From Chlamydiota bacterium (GTDB taxonomy: Bacteria > Chlamydiota > Chlamydiia > Chlamydiales > Rhabdochlamydiaceae): DNA of 26,996 bases. Position numbers and translations under genes: made by a program. Numbering within the stretch: position 1 is the stretch's first letter; each line of letters opens with the position of its first letter. Where the stretch lies: contig JAAKFC010000002.1 in NCBI GenBank assembly GCA_011065225.1, positions 1 to 26,996 on the forward strand, given 5' to 3'. This document shows positions 1 to 8,138 of the stretch, in pieces. The notes beneath the pieces were generated by a model. That model was not told where the DNA came from and did not search any database. It worked only from the letters and a program-made list of their open reading frames with translations.

Positions 1-522
1 CCAAGGGCGCCATGCTTTGGCTTTTCTTGCCCATTTAATGCGATGAATAGTATGTTCCGTGTTATTATTAGAAGTGATTTTGCAAGTAAGGAAGCGTTCT
101 TCAACTAGACCTTCATTTGCAAAAAGGAAACGTGACATTTTATATGCCCTATTGAGCATTTTTTTATCGTCTTTGTTACCTTTCAGCTCATCGAAAAATT
201 TAGCAATCAATTCTTTCAGTTGATCTTTTCTGTCTTCAAGAAGCTCGGGGCAATTGGCTATGAGCTTAGCCATGTGATAGTCTGAGAGTTTTCCAGCTTC
301 ATGTTGGGCTAGGAGTGTTTCCTTAAATGTTTTTAGAATAGCAGCATTACATTGCTCGTCTAAATTTTTAGGGTTATGAGAAATATTTCTTCCATTGAGG
401 TAAAGATAAAATTTTAATAATTTATTGGGACTTTCTTCAAGAGCTGGAAGGCTTATTCTATTATCTTGAAAAAAAATCTTTAATCCATCTGGCAACTGAT
501 TTCTCGGAAATCCAAAAAGCAT
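1..522 (-). CDS. Hypothetical protein, 3' end cut by window edge
   Basis: An open frame runs on the minus strand from ATG at 522-520 to the window edge (174 codons without a stop), so only the N-terminal part is visible. An AGAGGA-like ribosome site lies about 9 nt upstream. The protein begins MLFGFPRNQLPDGL and is rich in Lys, Asn, Leu and Glu, apparently mostly helical. I see no signal peptide, membrane segment or known catalytic motif. The stretch is more AT-rich than the metabolic genes nearby, as is the F-box gene at 10018, which fits a lineage-specific or acquired host-interaction gene, but that is inference. I do not recognise the family. It is separated from bioY by about 75 AT-rich bases and is probably its own transcription unit. 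Confidence 0.6.
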   Translation of the reverse strand, partial: MLFGFPRNQLPDGLKIFFQDNRISLPALEESPNKLLKFYLYLNGRNISHNPKNLDEQCNAAILKTFKETLLAQHEAGKLSDYHMAKLIANCPELLEDRKDQLKELIAKFFDELKGNKDDKKMLNRAYKMSRFLFANEGLVEERFLTCKITSNNNTEHTIHRIKWARKAKAWRPW

Positions 523-597
523 TGATTGATCCTCTGTTTGTCATCAAATATGATACTCCTTTTTAATAAAAAAAGCAAAACAAAAAAATAATAAACT

Positions 598-1134
598 TTA
601 TTTGAAAAACTTGAGAGCTTTCAAGCTTTGCTGAGCCAGCATGAGCTTGAGCAGATCCCCCGCAATAAAGGGATAAAAGCCAAATTTTAGGGCATTCGCA
701 CTACCCACAAGTAGAGCCAGGTGAGGAAGGCCAAAGACGTAGATCAAGGCATTGCCGAAAATCATGAGACTGAAGATTTTGATTGGGGTTTTCTCGTGCA
801 CCTTTTCTACAAGGGTTCCCACTGCATAGGCTGCGATGATAAATCCTATGAGATACCCCCCTGTGGGGCCCATCATGTAGGCTAGACCACATCCCCCATT
901 TGCAAAAACGGGAAGGCCTACTGCTCCTTGCACAACATAAAGAGCAGTAGCATACGCCCCTCTTCTGCCTAAGAAAACGGATAAGAGGAGAACGAGCTGT
1001 GCGGTAAAGGAAATTGGAACTGGAGTGAAGGGAAGACGAATCGAGATCCATGCAGAAAGAGCAAGCAAAATGCTTGCACCAAGAACAATGAAAAGATCTC
1101 TAAAGCGATTTTGGGTAAGTGTAAGTTCCATCAA
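598..1134 (-). CDS. bioY: BioY-type biotin transporter (S component)
   Basis: This 178-residue integral membrane protein matches BioY, the substrate-binding S component of ECF-type biotin uptake systems. Typical BioY features are the LPFTPVPISFTAQ segment after the first membrane helix, the LGRRGAYATALYVVQGAVGLPVFANG stretch (split by the helix break at LPVFA), and the MMGPTGGYLIGF motif that lines the biotin site. Five to six hydrophobic helices fill the length, as expected. No ECF ATPase or T component is in the window, so it would use a shared ECF module elsewhere or work alone. The start follows the upstream glycosyltransferase stop by 7 nt on the minus strand with an AGG-type ribosome site, so the two genes are probably co-transcribed. 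Uptake of host biotin suits an intracellular bacterium. Confidence 0.93.
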   Translation of the reverse strand: MMELTLTQNRFRDLFIVLGASILLALSAWISIRLPFTPVPISFTAQLVLLLSVFLGRRGAYATALYVVQGAVGLPVFANGGCGLAYMMGPTGGYLIGFIIAAYAVGTLVEKVHEKTPIKIFSLMIFGNALIYVFGLPHLALLVGSANALKFGFYPFIAGDLLKLMLAQQSLKALKFFK

Positions 1135-1141
1135 ATGGTAC

Positions 1142-1885
1142 CTATTTTATGCTTTCCTGCAAAAAAAGACTAGCCCAATTGTTGCAAGGTGAAGCAAACG
1201 CGGGCTCGCAATGTGTTGACCACCCCGGAACAGAAGAGAGGAGTGTCTTTCCTTGTCTTCCAAGCTCGAGAAATTTGTCATGATCCAGAGAAATGTTATG
1301 CCCATCTGAAAACTTGCGGTGGGTGGCAATGTCTTCACGTAAAGTTTTCATTCGCATTGCATAGGTGTTTGTGGTGGAAGGGGTCGATCTCCAATGACAG
1401 GCGGGGGTGTAAAAGAGATGGGAGCGCAAATCAGTGTACATTTCATGTTCATACTTATCTCTGTGGTCAAATAGGGTCACGTAGTCGGCTTCGGGAAGAG
1501 AAAAGGCTTCGAGAAGGGTCTCTGCCCAATTTTCTCTGTGGAGATAGTCGTCTTCAAGAAAATAGACGATGGTCTCATCGGAAAATTTGCGGTCTATGAC
1601 ATGATCGAGAAGAGCCAAAAAGGATTTACCTTCTTCCCCTGCATCGATTTCGATGACGGGGAATTGCTCTTGCTTTTGCACAAAATGTTTCTCGGGTTTT
1701 GCATAATGGGTATCGAGTAGGAATGTGCAGTTGACAAGGTTTGTATCGAGCGTTTCGATCAAGTTGTCGAAACATTTTTCATGGCTAAAACCATTAAAGC
1801 GGTGTTTGTGGCCACTTGCAGTGGAGTAGTAGCAATAGCGGACAAAGACTTCGATTTTGGGTTTTTTAAAAAAGGAAAATTTCAT
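1142..1885 (-). CDS. Putative glycosyltransferase (GT-A-like)
   Basis: This 247-residue soluble protein opens with MKFSFFKKPKIEVFVRYCYYS. It carries an acidic FLEDDYLHRENW segment near residues 111-122, which looks like the DxD-type metal/nucleotide-sugar site of GT-A transferases, then TLFDHRDKY and a late VPGWSTHCEP segment. I cannot assign a CAZy family or substrate; a role in decorating surface sugars is only inference. The start ATG is at 1885-1883. Its first two bases are the last two bases of a 166-bp palindromic repeat, so the repeat separates this gene from the NUDIX gene upstream. The stop is 7 nt before bioY. A non-glycosyltransferase 'glycosyltransferase-like' protein remains possible. 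Confidence 0.6.
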   Translation of the reverse strand: MKFSFFKKPKIEVFVRYCYYSTASGHKHRFNGFSHEKCFDNLIETLDTNLVNCTFLLDTHYAKPEKHFVQKQEQFPVIEIDAGEEGKSFLALLDHVIDRKFSDETIVYFLEDDYLHRENWAETLLEAFSLPEADYVTLFDHRDKYEHEMYTDLRSHLFYTPACHWRSTPSTTNTYAMRMKTLREDIATHRKFSDGHNISLDHDKFLELGRQGKTLLSSVPGWSTHCEPAFASPCNNWASLFLQESIK

Positions 1886-2049
1886 GAACCTATCTCACTA
1901 TTTGAAGAATTTGATTTTTTAAAGGATTTTTTTTCAGATTTTTGTTTCACTTCGCAGGACATACTTAGAAAAGTAGGCCAAGAAGTGAACCAGAAAGATG
2001 GATAAAAAGACTCAAAAAGCATGTTTTTCAAATAGTGAGATAGGTTCAT
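1884..2049. repeat. 166-bp palindromic (MITE-like) element, copy 1
   Basis: The element is bounded by a perfect 23-bp terminal inverted repeat (1884-1906 and 2027-2049, outer ends ATGAACC and GGTTCAT). Inside, an imperfect T-rich left arm faces an A-rich right arm. The tip is a nested hairpin with TTCACTTC (1946-1953) facing GAAGTGAA (1982-1989) and TACTT (1962-1966) facing AAGTA (1971-1975). A copy of equal length and about 92% identity lies at 23848-24013. The element has no coding capacity of its own. It fills the gap between the NUDIX and glycosyltransferase genes. The NUDIX stop TGA (2048-2046) lies in one end, and the AT of the glycosyltransferase ATG is the other end. It looks like a non-autonomous mobile palindrome. 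Confidence 0.9.
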
Positions 2050-2459
2050 AGTTTTGTAAGCTCCTCAATTTTTCGACAAACTTTTTTGGCTTCCTCAAAG
2101 GTGAGCTGCTCTTGTGCTTCTTGGAAGGATAGCCATTTCCCATCGCGGATTTCTTCGGGTTGTAAGAGTAGAGCTCCTGAGACGATAGCGGGGAAGTAGT
2201 GGACGTTCTTTTGGACTTTTTTGCTATGGCGATAGAAGGTATATTCTTCGGAAATGGGCTCTTCTTGGAGGAGTTTTTCCACTGTGAGTCCTGTTTCTTC
2301 TTTGAGCTCTCTTTTGGCACTTTCAAGAGGGTGTTCACCGTGATCACCTTTGCCTTTGGGAAAGCCCCAATGATTGCCATGCTTGTGCAGGATGATGAAT
2401 ACGGTCCATTCATCACCGGTATGTCTTAAAGGGATAATGCCAAAGGATTCTTCTTTCAT
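2046..2459 (-). CDS. NUDIX hydrolase (bis-nucleosyl-tetraphosphatase-like)
   Basis: This 137-residue protein carries a complete Nudix box, Gx5Ex7REUxEExGU, at residues 36-58 (G36, E42, R50-E51, E54-E55, G57). It is preceded by the HGNHWGFPKGKGDHGE context typical of small diadenosine-tetraphosphate hydrolases. Such enzymes use Mg2+ to cleave nucleoside diphosphates linked to another group, and in Chlamydia the NUDIX gene next to fabF is usually called an Ap4A hydrolase. Substrate assignment here is by analogy. The start is 10 nt after the fabF stop on the minus strand, so it should be in the fabF transcript. Its TGA stop now lies inside the palindromic repeat at 1884-2049. Without that repeat the stop would overlap the next gene's ATG as ATGA. 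Confidence 0.9.
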   Translation of the reverse strand: MKEESFGIIPLRHTGDEWTVFIILHKHGNHWGFPKGKGDHGEHPLESAKRELKEETGLTVEKLLQEEPISEEYTFYRHSKKVQKNVHYFPAIVSGALLLQPEEIRDGKWLSFQEAQEQLTFEEAKKVCRKIEELTKL

Positions 2460-2469
2460 GATCTAATAT

Positions 2470-3726
2470 CTATGGGTGGTAAGGAGCAAAAAGTAAAGAG
2501 GAGTTGTGTCCACCAAACCCAAAGGAATTCGAAAGGGCGACATCAATTTTGAAGTCCTGGGCTTCACGTATAATATCGAGATCAGCAACCTCTTCAATCG
2601 GATCATCGAGGTTGATGGTCGGATGGAGTTTGCCATGTTGGATTTCGAGGATGGTTGCAATGGCTTCGATCCCTGCCGCTGCACCGAGACAATGGCCCGT
2701 CATGGATTTCGTCGCATTGATTTTGATATTGGGCGCATGCTCTTTGAAAGCTGATTTGATGGCAACAGCTTCCGAAATATCTCCCGCTATTGTGGAAGTT
2801 GCATGGGCATTGATGTAGTTGACTTGCTCTTTTTCAAGCCCCGCATCTTTGAGGGCATTTTCAATGCTGAGACGGACTCCTTTACCATCTGCGCGGGGAG
2901 TGGTCATGTGATGGGCATCGCAAGAAATGGCTCCGCCTAGATATTCAGCGAGAATGGGAGCTCCTCTTTCAAGCGCATGTTCTAAGCTTTCTAGGACGAG
3001 AACAGCAGAGCCTTCTCCCATCACAAATCCGTCACGGTTTTTGTCAAAGGGGCGAGAGGCTTTTTCTGGTGCGTCATTGCGTGTTGACAGGGCTTTGAGC
3101 GCTACGAAACCTGAAAGACCAATCTGATTGATTGCGGATTCTGATCCTCCACAAAGCATTAAATCGACTTCTCCATTACGGATGTGCCCTGCTGCAGAAT
3201 ATATGCCAAAATTAGCAGTTGCGCAGGCAGTAGAAATCGAATAGTTGGGACCCATAAAACCTATATCAATGGCGAGGAGTGCTCCTCCCATGTTTGTGAT
3301 GATGTAGGGGATAAAGAAAGGGGTTAGGCGCTTATGGCCCTTCTCAATGATGGTCTGCGTACCATCATACAAAACATTCATTCCTCCCATCCCAGAACCA
3401 ACTAAAACTCCACATCTGGTTTTATCTAGCTTGTCAAAGGCTTCCCCGGTCAATCCTGCATGTTCTAGGGCTCTTTTCCCAGCAACAATGGTATAGCAAA
3501 TAAAGGGATCTACTCTCCGAGCTTGCTTTTTGTCCATATAATCGCCGATTTCAAAGTCGCGGACAATCCCAGCAAATCGAGTGGGATATTCGCCAACGGG
3601 GAAATGCTCAATCGGGGTGATGCCGCTTTTTCCCTCGAGCAAAGACTGGTAGAACTTGTCGAGATCACTGCCAAAACAGGAGATAATCCCCATTCCAGTG
3701 ATCACGATGCGTTTCTTTTTATCCAT
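2470..3726 (-). CDS. fabF: 3-oxoacyl-[acyl-carrier-protein] synthase II
   Basis: FabF elongates fatty acids by condensing malonyl-ACP with acyl-ACP in type II fatty acid synthesis. The 418-residue length is normal for the family. The Cys-His-His catalytic set is visible: C168 in SISTACATANFG, H308 in NAHATST and H345 in SMTGHCLGAAAG. A GSGMGG loop and the C-terminal NSFGFGGHNSSLLF segment are also typical. The start MDKKKRIVITGMG fits family N-termini. The gene lies between rsfS and the NUDIX hydrolase on the same strand, the order known from Chlamydia. No acyl carrier protein or other fab gene is in view. The assignment as FabF and not FabB rests on the overall sequence and neighbourhood. 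Confidence 0.96.
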   Translation of the reverse strand: MDKKKRIVITGMGIISCFGSDLDKFYQSLLEGKSGITPIEHFPVGEYPTRFAGIVRDFEIGDYMDKKQARRVDPFICYTIVAGKRALEHAGLTGEAFDKLDKTRCGVLVGSGMGGMNVLYDGTQTIIEKGHKRLTPFFIPYIITNMGGALLAIDIGFMGPNYSISTACATANFGIYSAAGHIRNGEVDLMLCGGSESAINQIGLSGFVALKALSTRNDAPEKASRPFDKNRDGFVMGEGSAVLVLESLEHALERGAPILAEYLGGAISCDAHHMTTPRADGKGVRLSIENALKDAGLEKEQVNYINAHATSTIAGDISEAVAIKSAFKEHAPNIKINATKSMTGHCLGAAAGIEAIATILEIQHGKLHPTINLDDPIEEVADLDIIREAQDFKIDVALSNSFGFGGHNSSLLFAPYHP

Positions 3727-3769
3727 AAGGTTCCTATTTTAATGGAAAAAGGAGAAATTTGCAATGGAA

Positions 3770-4132
3770 CTATTCGTTAACTTTTAATTTTAATTCGACA
3801 ATTTTCCCATCTCGGAAGAGCTCTTCAAGTTGATATTTGTCACGAAGACCGGGCATGAAAATATGGATCATATAATCGAGATAATCGATCACAACCCAAT
3901 CCCCTGATTGCAGTCCTTCAACATAGAGGGGGGTTTCCCCTTGTTTTTTAAGGGTATCGATCACTTCCTTTGCCATAGCGACCACGTGACGATCGACGCT
4001 TCCTTCCGCTATGAGGATGTAATCCGTGAGACTGGATACCCCTTTTACATCGAGGGCGAGGATGTTGATCCCTTTTTTATCAAAAATTGCTTGAGCAGCA
4101 GTATGAATATTTTGAACTGGGTCTTCAGGCAT
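3770..4132 (-). CDS. rsfS: Ribosomal silencing factor RsfS (Iojap/YbeB)
   Basis: RsfS binds ribosomal protein L14 on the 50S subunit and blocks subunit joining when nutrients are scarce. The 120-residue protein shows the family core: ALDVKGVSSLTDYILIAEG near residues 26-44, then DRHVVAMAKEV, and the signature GDWVVIDYLDYMIHIFMP near residues 77-94. The length is usual. The ATG at 4132-4130 lies 6 nt after the nadD stop, so translation with nadD is probably linked. The nadD-rsfS pairing is common across bacteria, which supports both calls. About 43 nt separate it from fabF downstream. Confidence 0.94.
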   Translation of the reverse strand: MPEDPVQNIHTAAQAIFDKKGINILALDVKGVSSLTDYILIAEGSVDRHVVAMAKEVIDTLKKQGETPLYVEGLQSGDWVVIDYLDYMIHIFMPGLRDKYQLEELFRDGKIVELKLKVNE

Positions 4133-4138
4133 AACGGT

Positions 4139-4744
4139 TCAGTATAACTTGTGTTTATGAATGTAGTCGAGAACTTTGGCTGGAATCCATTGTCCGCAAT
4201 ATTTTTTTTGATGCAAGAGCGTGCGCAATTCTGTCGAGCTGATTTCCATAGAAGGAATAGGCGTTCTTCCTTTGTGAATTTTTTTTTGAATCAGTTCGGG
4301 TAGATCTGGGGAATTCGCTTTGTGGCGTCCTCCAACAAGAGGAGGAGCCATCTCAAGAAGTTTTTCCACATCTTTCCATCTGGGAAGTCCCTTTAAAATA
4401 TCTTCACCCAGAATCAAATAAAACTCCACCTCAGGCATCTGTTTTTGCAGTAGCTTGATTGTGTCAATGGTATAAGAAGGGCCTTCTCTTTCTAATTCTA
4501 TATCAATCACAGTAAATTCGGGGATTTCCTCGATTGCAAGTTCTACCATTTCTTTCCGTGCTTTTTTGGGAGCAGTAGGAGGGCTTTCTCCTTTCTCTGG
4601 AGAAAAATTGGCCGGTGAGAAAAATATCTGGTCGAGTTTATGGATCTCTAAGATTTGAAGAGCGAGATTGAGATGACCAAAATGGATCGGATCAAATGTC
4701 CCTCCAAAAAAGCCAACTTTTCTGCGCACTAAATGATTCTCCAT
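4139..4744 (-). CDS. nadD: Nicotinate-nucleotide adenylyltransferase
   Basis: NadD transfers AMP from ATP to nicotinic acid mononucleotide in NAD synthesis. The 201-residue protein has the nucleotidyltransferase loop GGTFDPIHFGHLNLA at residues 14-28 (the HxGH motif is H21 to H24). A late ISSTELRTLL segment corresponds to the ISSTxIR signature that binds the ATP phosphates. LILGEDILKGLPRWKD fits the conserved middle section (usually GxDxxxxLxxW). Its start overlaps the end of the upstream HAD phosphatase gene by 16 nt, and its stop is 6 nt before rsfS, so it belongs to a tight operon. An NAD gene suggests some capacity to complete NAD from imported precursors. Confidence 0.95.
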   Translation of the reverse strand: MENHLVRRKVGFFGGTFDPIHFGHLNLALQILEIHKLDQIFFSPANFSPEKGESPPTAPKKARKEMVELAIEEIPEFTVIDIELEREGPSYTIDTIKLLQKQMPEVEFYLILGEDILKGLPRWKDVEKLLEMAPPLVGGRHKANSPDLPELIQKKIHKGRTPIPSMEISSTELRTLLHQKKYCGQWIPAKVLDYIHKHKLY

Positions 4745-5382
4745 TCGTTTTTGACGGAGATGGCTCGTAGTTTTTTATCCGGGTTCACTGCAATGGGGTT
4801 ACCAGCCTCCTTTAAAAACTCCAAATCGTCCTTACTGTCGGAATGGGTGGTGATTTTCTCAAAGAAAATGCCCATTTTTTTTGCTATATTGCGAATGATC
4901 TGTGCCTTGTCTTTGCCATCGAGAATCTTTTTGATCTTCTGAAAACAATGATTCTCATCAATGGCATATTCTGTGGCATGGTAGGCATTGACTCCAAGGA
5001 TTTTTGCAAAGCGCTTCACAAGAAAGCTCGGAGAATTCGAGAGGATCATTGTATAATGCCCCTGTTGCTGTGCTCGTCGCAGTCGCAGGACTGCAGGCAT
5101 ATAGAGGGCTTCTTCCATATATTCAGGGACAAACTTATCAACGTACTTTTCGAGCATTTCAAGAGGTTTTCCGCGCAATAACTTATTGAAGGCGTTATGG
5201 TGCAGATCAGTCAGGGTCATCCCCAAAAACCGGTGCCGGAGTGAATAGAGTATAGATTGCACGACAGTAGAAAAAGGGAGAACCCCTTGGCGATACAAAT
5301 ATCGACAAAACCTGGCGCTACTATTGCCCTGAATCAAAGTACGGTCTAAATCAAATGCAGAGATTTCTGTGAATCTATCCAT
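4729..5382 (-). CDS. HAD superfamily phosphatase (HAD-IB, SerB-like)
   Basis: This 217-residue hydrolase has the HAD motifs in order. Motif I is FDLDRTL (nucleophile Asp at residue 10 or so), motif II is ILSNS with its Ser/Thr, and then come a distant Lys and motif IV as HSDSKDDLEFL. A closing NPIAVNPDKKLRAIS segment is typical of the HAD-IB group related to phosphoserine phosphatase. These enzymes act on small phosphorylated metabolites in the cytoplasm; the substrate cannot be read from the sequence. The start is 3 nt after the coiled-coil gene's TGA, whose final GAGG codons also supply the ribosome site. The 3' end overlaps nadD by 16 nt. Confidence 0.87.
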   Translation of the reverse strand: MDRFTEISAFDLDRTLIQGNSSARFCRYLYRQGVLPFSTVVQSILYSLRHRFLGMTLTDLHHNAFNKLLRGKPLEMLEKYVDKFVPEYMEEALYMPAVLRLRRAQQQGHYTMILSNSPSFLVKRFAKILGVNAYHATEYAIDENHCFQKIKKILDGKDKAQIIRNIAKKMGIFFEKITTHSDSKDDLEFLKEAGNPIAVNPDKKLRAISVKNEWRII

Positions 5383-5385
5383 TTA

Positions 5386-6882
5386 TCATTCCTCTAAATC
5401 AAAGAGTTTTTCCTCAATCTCTTCGATCATGGTTTCTACGGTGTCTAGTCTGAGTTTTTCTTCTCCTATGAGCTCTTGGTACAGCATCGATTCTTCTAAG
5501 CTCAAAGCTGATCCCCCCACGGTTTTGCGATGGGCCTCAAGGCTTTCTTTTACTTTTCTCTTTGCTTTATGGCGCTCATCTAGTAATACATGCAAAGAAG
5601 ATGAGAGATCTTCGGGATTTTCCTCTAAAAGGTTCTGCCATTTCTTTTCTTGGATGTGGTCAGCTATGGTATCAATCCTACTTTCAAGCATTGTTTTCTC
5701 AATCCCCTTTGCAAATAGGGCCTTCTCTCCTTTTACGAGAGCTTCCCATTTTTCGACAAGGGCATCGAGAGAAAAAACTTCTGCTTGATTGAGTACTTCG
5801 AGCGAATGATCGAGCAATTGCTGCTGCGCCTCCAACTGTCTTTTTTGCTCAAGGCCAGCTGCTTTTTTTTGCTCCTCTCTCTCTCTCTGCTGCTTTTCTT
5901 CTATGGGCTTTTTCACATCCATGAGACGTTTTTTCAGAATTTTTACTTCTTCGCGTCCCAGTTCCAGCTCTTTTATTTCTTTGAAAAGAGCATCGATTCT
6001 TTCCTCTGCTTGAGGATCTTCTTTCAAGGATGCAATTTTCGCATCGATTATTTCGAAATTCTCCTTATAAATCCCCCGCTTTTCAGCTCTTTCTTTGTGC
6101 TGTTCTTTTTCTTTCTCTTTGATCTGATCCCAGTATTCGGAAAGTTTTTGTCTCGTCTCAGTAAACGCCGGAGTTGATAAGTTCAAAACTTTTGCAAAGC
6201 TTTGCAGCGCTTTAATCTCCTCTTTCCGCTCAAAAAAAGGCGGAACAATCTCTTTTTCTACAAAAAGAGTGATGTCCGCAGAAAAAAGAATAGAAATCTC
6301 CTTGACCAATTCTTTTCGCCTAGGGAAGGCTTGATCTCCCAATTTACTTAAAGTTTCAAAAAGGCGGTTTTTCTGTTTGATGCGCAAATTGATTTGTATC
6401 AGTTCTTTTCTTAAGGCATTGAGTCTGCCAGTAAAGGTGTTGAACAGACCCAATTCACTTTGCATCACCTCATACATTTTCGCATTTATTTGCAAAACTT
6501 TTGGCACTTCAATTGGATCGCTTTCTTTGAGAATAAGTTCTTTTCTTTCGAGATCTTTTTCAATTGCTTGGATAGCTAGATCCATTTGCTCCCCAGCAAA
6601 TGAGGACTCTTCGTTAAGGACTTCTTTTAAACGACGGATCTCATCGGAAAGTTCCACATATTCAGCCCAAAAAATGGTTCTGATACGAGGGGGCATTTTT
6701 TCTTTGAAAAAGTCCAAACAGGTGCGTTTAGCCTGCCAGAAGTCCCGGAAGGCTGGGGTTTTTTCTTGCGAGAGGGCATTTCTCATAAAATCAAGGCACA
6801 AGCGGATCTTTTCCTCAATTTTTTTCTTACCCTCTAGATCAAGGACAAATTGTTTGTAGGGCTCTAATTCAGTATCTTGCAT
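5386..6882 (-). CDS. Long coiled-coil protein, conserved in chlamydial gene order
   Basis: The 498-residue product is dominated by charged heptad-like sequence (Glu, Lys, Leu, Gln), with strongest coiled-coil character around residues 250-350 (runs such as EKQQREREEQKKAA). There is no signal peptide or membrane helix, so it is likely cytoplasmic. No catalytic motif is visible. Chlamydiae have a coiled-coil hypothetical protein of similar size in this interval (from memory CT768); homology is inferred from position and composition, which are weak for coiled coils. It follows miaA by 42 nt and precedes the HAD phosphatase by 3 nt, all minus strand. Its function is unknown. Confidence 0.8.
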   Translation of the reverse strand: MQDTELEPYKQFVLDLEGKKKIEEKIRLCLDFMRNALSQEKTPAFRDFWQAKRTCLDFFKEKMPPRIRTIFWAEYVELSDEIRRLKEVLNEESSFAGEQMDLAIQAIEKDLERKELILKESDPIEVPKVLQINAKMYEVMQSELGLFNTFTGRLNALRKELIQINLRIKQKNRLFETLSKLGDQAFPRRKELVKEISILFSADITLFVEKEIVPPFFERKEEIKALQSFAKVLNLSTPAFTETRQKLSEYWDQIKEKEKEQHKERAEKRGIYKENFEIIDAKIASLKEDPQAEERIDALFKEIKELELGREEVKILKKRLMDVKKPIEEKQQREREEQKKAAGLEQKRQLEAQQQLLDHSLEVLNQAEVFSLDALVEKWEALVKGEKALFAKGIEKTMLESRIDTIADHIQEKKWQNLLEENPEDLSSSLHVLLDERHKAKRKVKESLEAHRKTVGGSALSLEESMLYQELIGEEKLRLDTVETMIEEIEEKLFDLEE

Positions 6883-6924
6883 CTTTTTGTCTTTCGTCAG
6901 ACCCCCTATTTTAGTCCTTTAAAA

Positions 6925-7953
6925 TTAAAAGCTCAACTCATAATCCTGGATAATAGTCTCAACAGATTTCTCTAGGGGGAGGTTTTCAACTTTTAACCAG
7001 CGGAAAAGGGGCTCTTTGCGGAACCAAGTAAATTGTTTTTTTGCATAGCGACGAGAGGCTCTTTTAAAAAACGCAACAAAAGTCTCAAAATCATCAGGGC
7101 TACCGTGACTGGAGAGAAAGTCGAGACACTGTCGATAACCAATCGCTTGGGATGCCGATCTGTTTTTTCGAAGCCCCGCTTTTTCAAGCCTACGTACTTC
7201 ATCAATGAATCCTGCTGCGATCATTTCATCGCACCGCATTTCAATGTGAGGGTACAGTACTTCTTTTGACATATATAAAAACCAGCACCGGAAGTCGTAG
7301 AGGATTTCTTTGCCTTCCATCTTTGGAAAATCAGAAACCTTTTTATTAGTCAGAGAAATGATTTCTAGGCCCCGGATGATTTTTTGACGATCTTCTCCGG
7401 TAATGGTATTCGCATAATCTGGATCGATTTTTTTTAGTCTTTCATAAAGGGCACTTGTTCCCTGTTTTTCCATGTCCTCTTCTAATTCCTTGCGCACTTC
7501 GGGAACAGAAGGAGGCCCCTCAGGAGGACCGTAAATTAAGGCGTGAATATAAAATCCTGTTCCCCCAACAACAATCGGCACTTTTCCCTGCATGAGAATA
7601 TTGCGAATTACTTTATGTGCTCTCTCATAAAAATCCACCACATTGAAACTCTGATCCAAATCCCTGATATCGATTAGATGGTGAGGAATTCTTTTTCGCT
7701 CTTCTTCTGAGACTTTTGCAGTGCCAACATCCATTCCCCGATAGACCTGCATGGAATCAGCTGAGATGATTTCTCCACCGATTGCTTCTGCAATTGCGAG
7801 AGAAAGTTTCGTTTTTCCCACCGCAGTAGGCCCAGAAATGACGATGACTTTTCGCTTTTTTGTCTGATCAGGAGTTTTCTTTTTCAGGGGGAGGGTGATT
7901 TGCGAGAGGAGTTTTCTCAGCTCCTGATCTTCAAAAGTTGTGCCCGGGTTCAC
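6925..7953 (-). CDS. miaA: tRNA dimethylallyltransferase
   Basis: MiaA adds a dimethylallyl group to A37 of tRNAs that read codons starting with U. The P-loop GPTAVGKT is at residues 41-48. It is followed by ISADSMQVYRGMDVGTAK, HHLIDIRDLDQSFNVVDF and VVGGTGFYIHALIYG, all diagnostic, with a basic C-terminal RYAKKQFTWFRK segment. The start is GTG at 7953-7951, supported by GGAG 6 nt upstream. This gives an N-terminal tail of about 35 residues before the first strand, longer than the roughly 5-10 residues of many MiaA proteins. Upstream lies a 169-bp palindromic element that separates it from rsbV. Confidence 0.96.
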   Translation of the reverse strand: MNPGTTFEDQELRKLLSQITLPLKKKTPDQTKKRKVIVISGPTAVGKTKLSLAIAEAIGGEIISADSMQVYRGMDVGTAKVSEEERKRIPHHLIDIRDLDQSFNVVDFYERAHKVIRNILMQGKVPIVVGGTGFYIHALIYGPPEGPPSVPEVRKELEEDMEKQGTSALYERLKKIDPDYANTITGEDRQKIIRGLEIISLTNKKVSDFPKMEGKEILYDFRCWFLYMSKEVLYPHIEMRCDEMIAAGFIDEVRRLEKAGLRKNRSASQAIGYRQCLDFLSSHGSPDDFETFVAFFKRASRRYAKKQFTWFRKEPLFRWLKVENLPLEKSVETIIQDYELSF

Positions 7954-7969
7954 AATGGGCTCCTACGTA

Positions 7970-8138
7970 AACGCCAATCCTGAATCAACTTCATAGACAT
8001 AGCAAGCATCTTTTAGGTATTTTTCTTCTCAAAATACAAGGCTATAGGCACCTGTCGGCTATTAGCCTTGTATTTTGAGAAGAAAAACCCTCTAAAATCT
8101 GCTCACTCTCTCCATAAATTTGATCCCGGATTGGCGTT
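7970..8138. repeat. 169-bp palindromic element of a second type
   Basis: Two arms of about 75 nt face each other across an 18-nt loop. The inner 25 bp next to the loop are perfect (stem starts TTTTTCTTCTC, ends AAGGCTA). The ends are also complementary: AACGCCAATCC at 7970-7980 faces GGATTGGCGTT at 8128-8138. The segments between pair only partly. The stop codon of rsbV (8139-8137) lies at one edge, and the ribosome site of miaA starts a few bases beyond the other. On both strands the stem begins with T and ends with A and no T-run follows, so it does not look like an ordinary intrinsic terminator. The sequence is unrelated to the 166-bp repeat, though size and placement are similar. Confidence 0.8.

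Noticed and set aside
1781..2005. Plus-strand open frame running into the 166-bp repeat
   Set aside because: It lies antisense to the glycosyltransferase and reads into a noncoding repeat; the second repeat copy does not support the frame.
2012..2416. Minus-strand open frame of 134 codons overlapping the NUDIX gene and the palindromic repeat
   Set aside because: It is a shifted-frame shadow of the NUDIX gene, low in complexity (Ser/Lys-rich), and the NUDIX frame has a full catalytic box.
8025..8093. Intrinsic transcription terminator between rsbV and miaA
   Set aside because: The stem is 25 bp with T at its 5' edge and A at its 3' edge on both strands and no T-run follows. The complementarity extends to about 75 nt per arm, which fits a palindromic element better.
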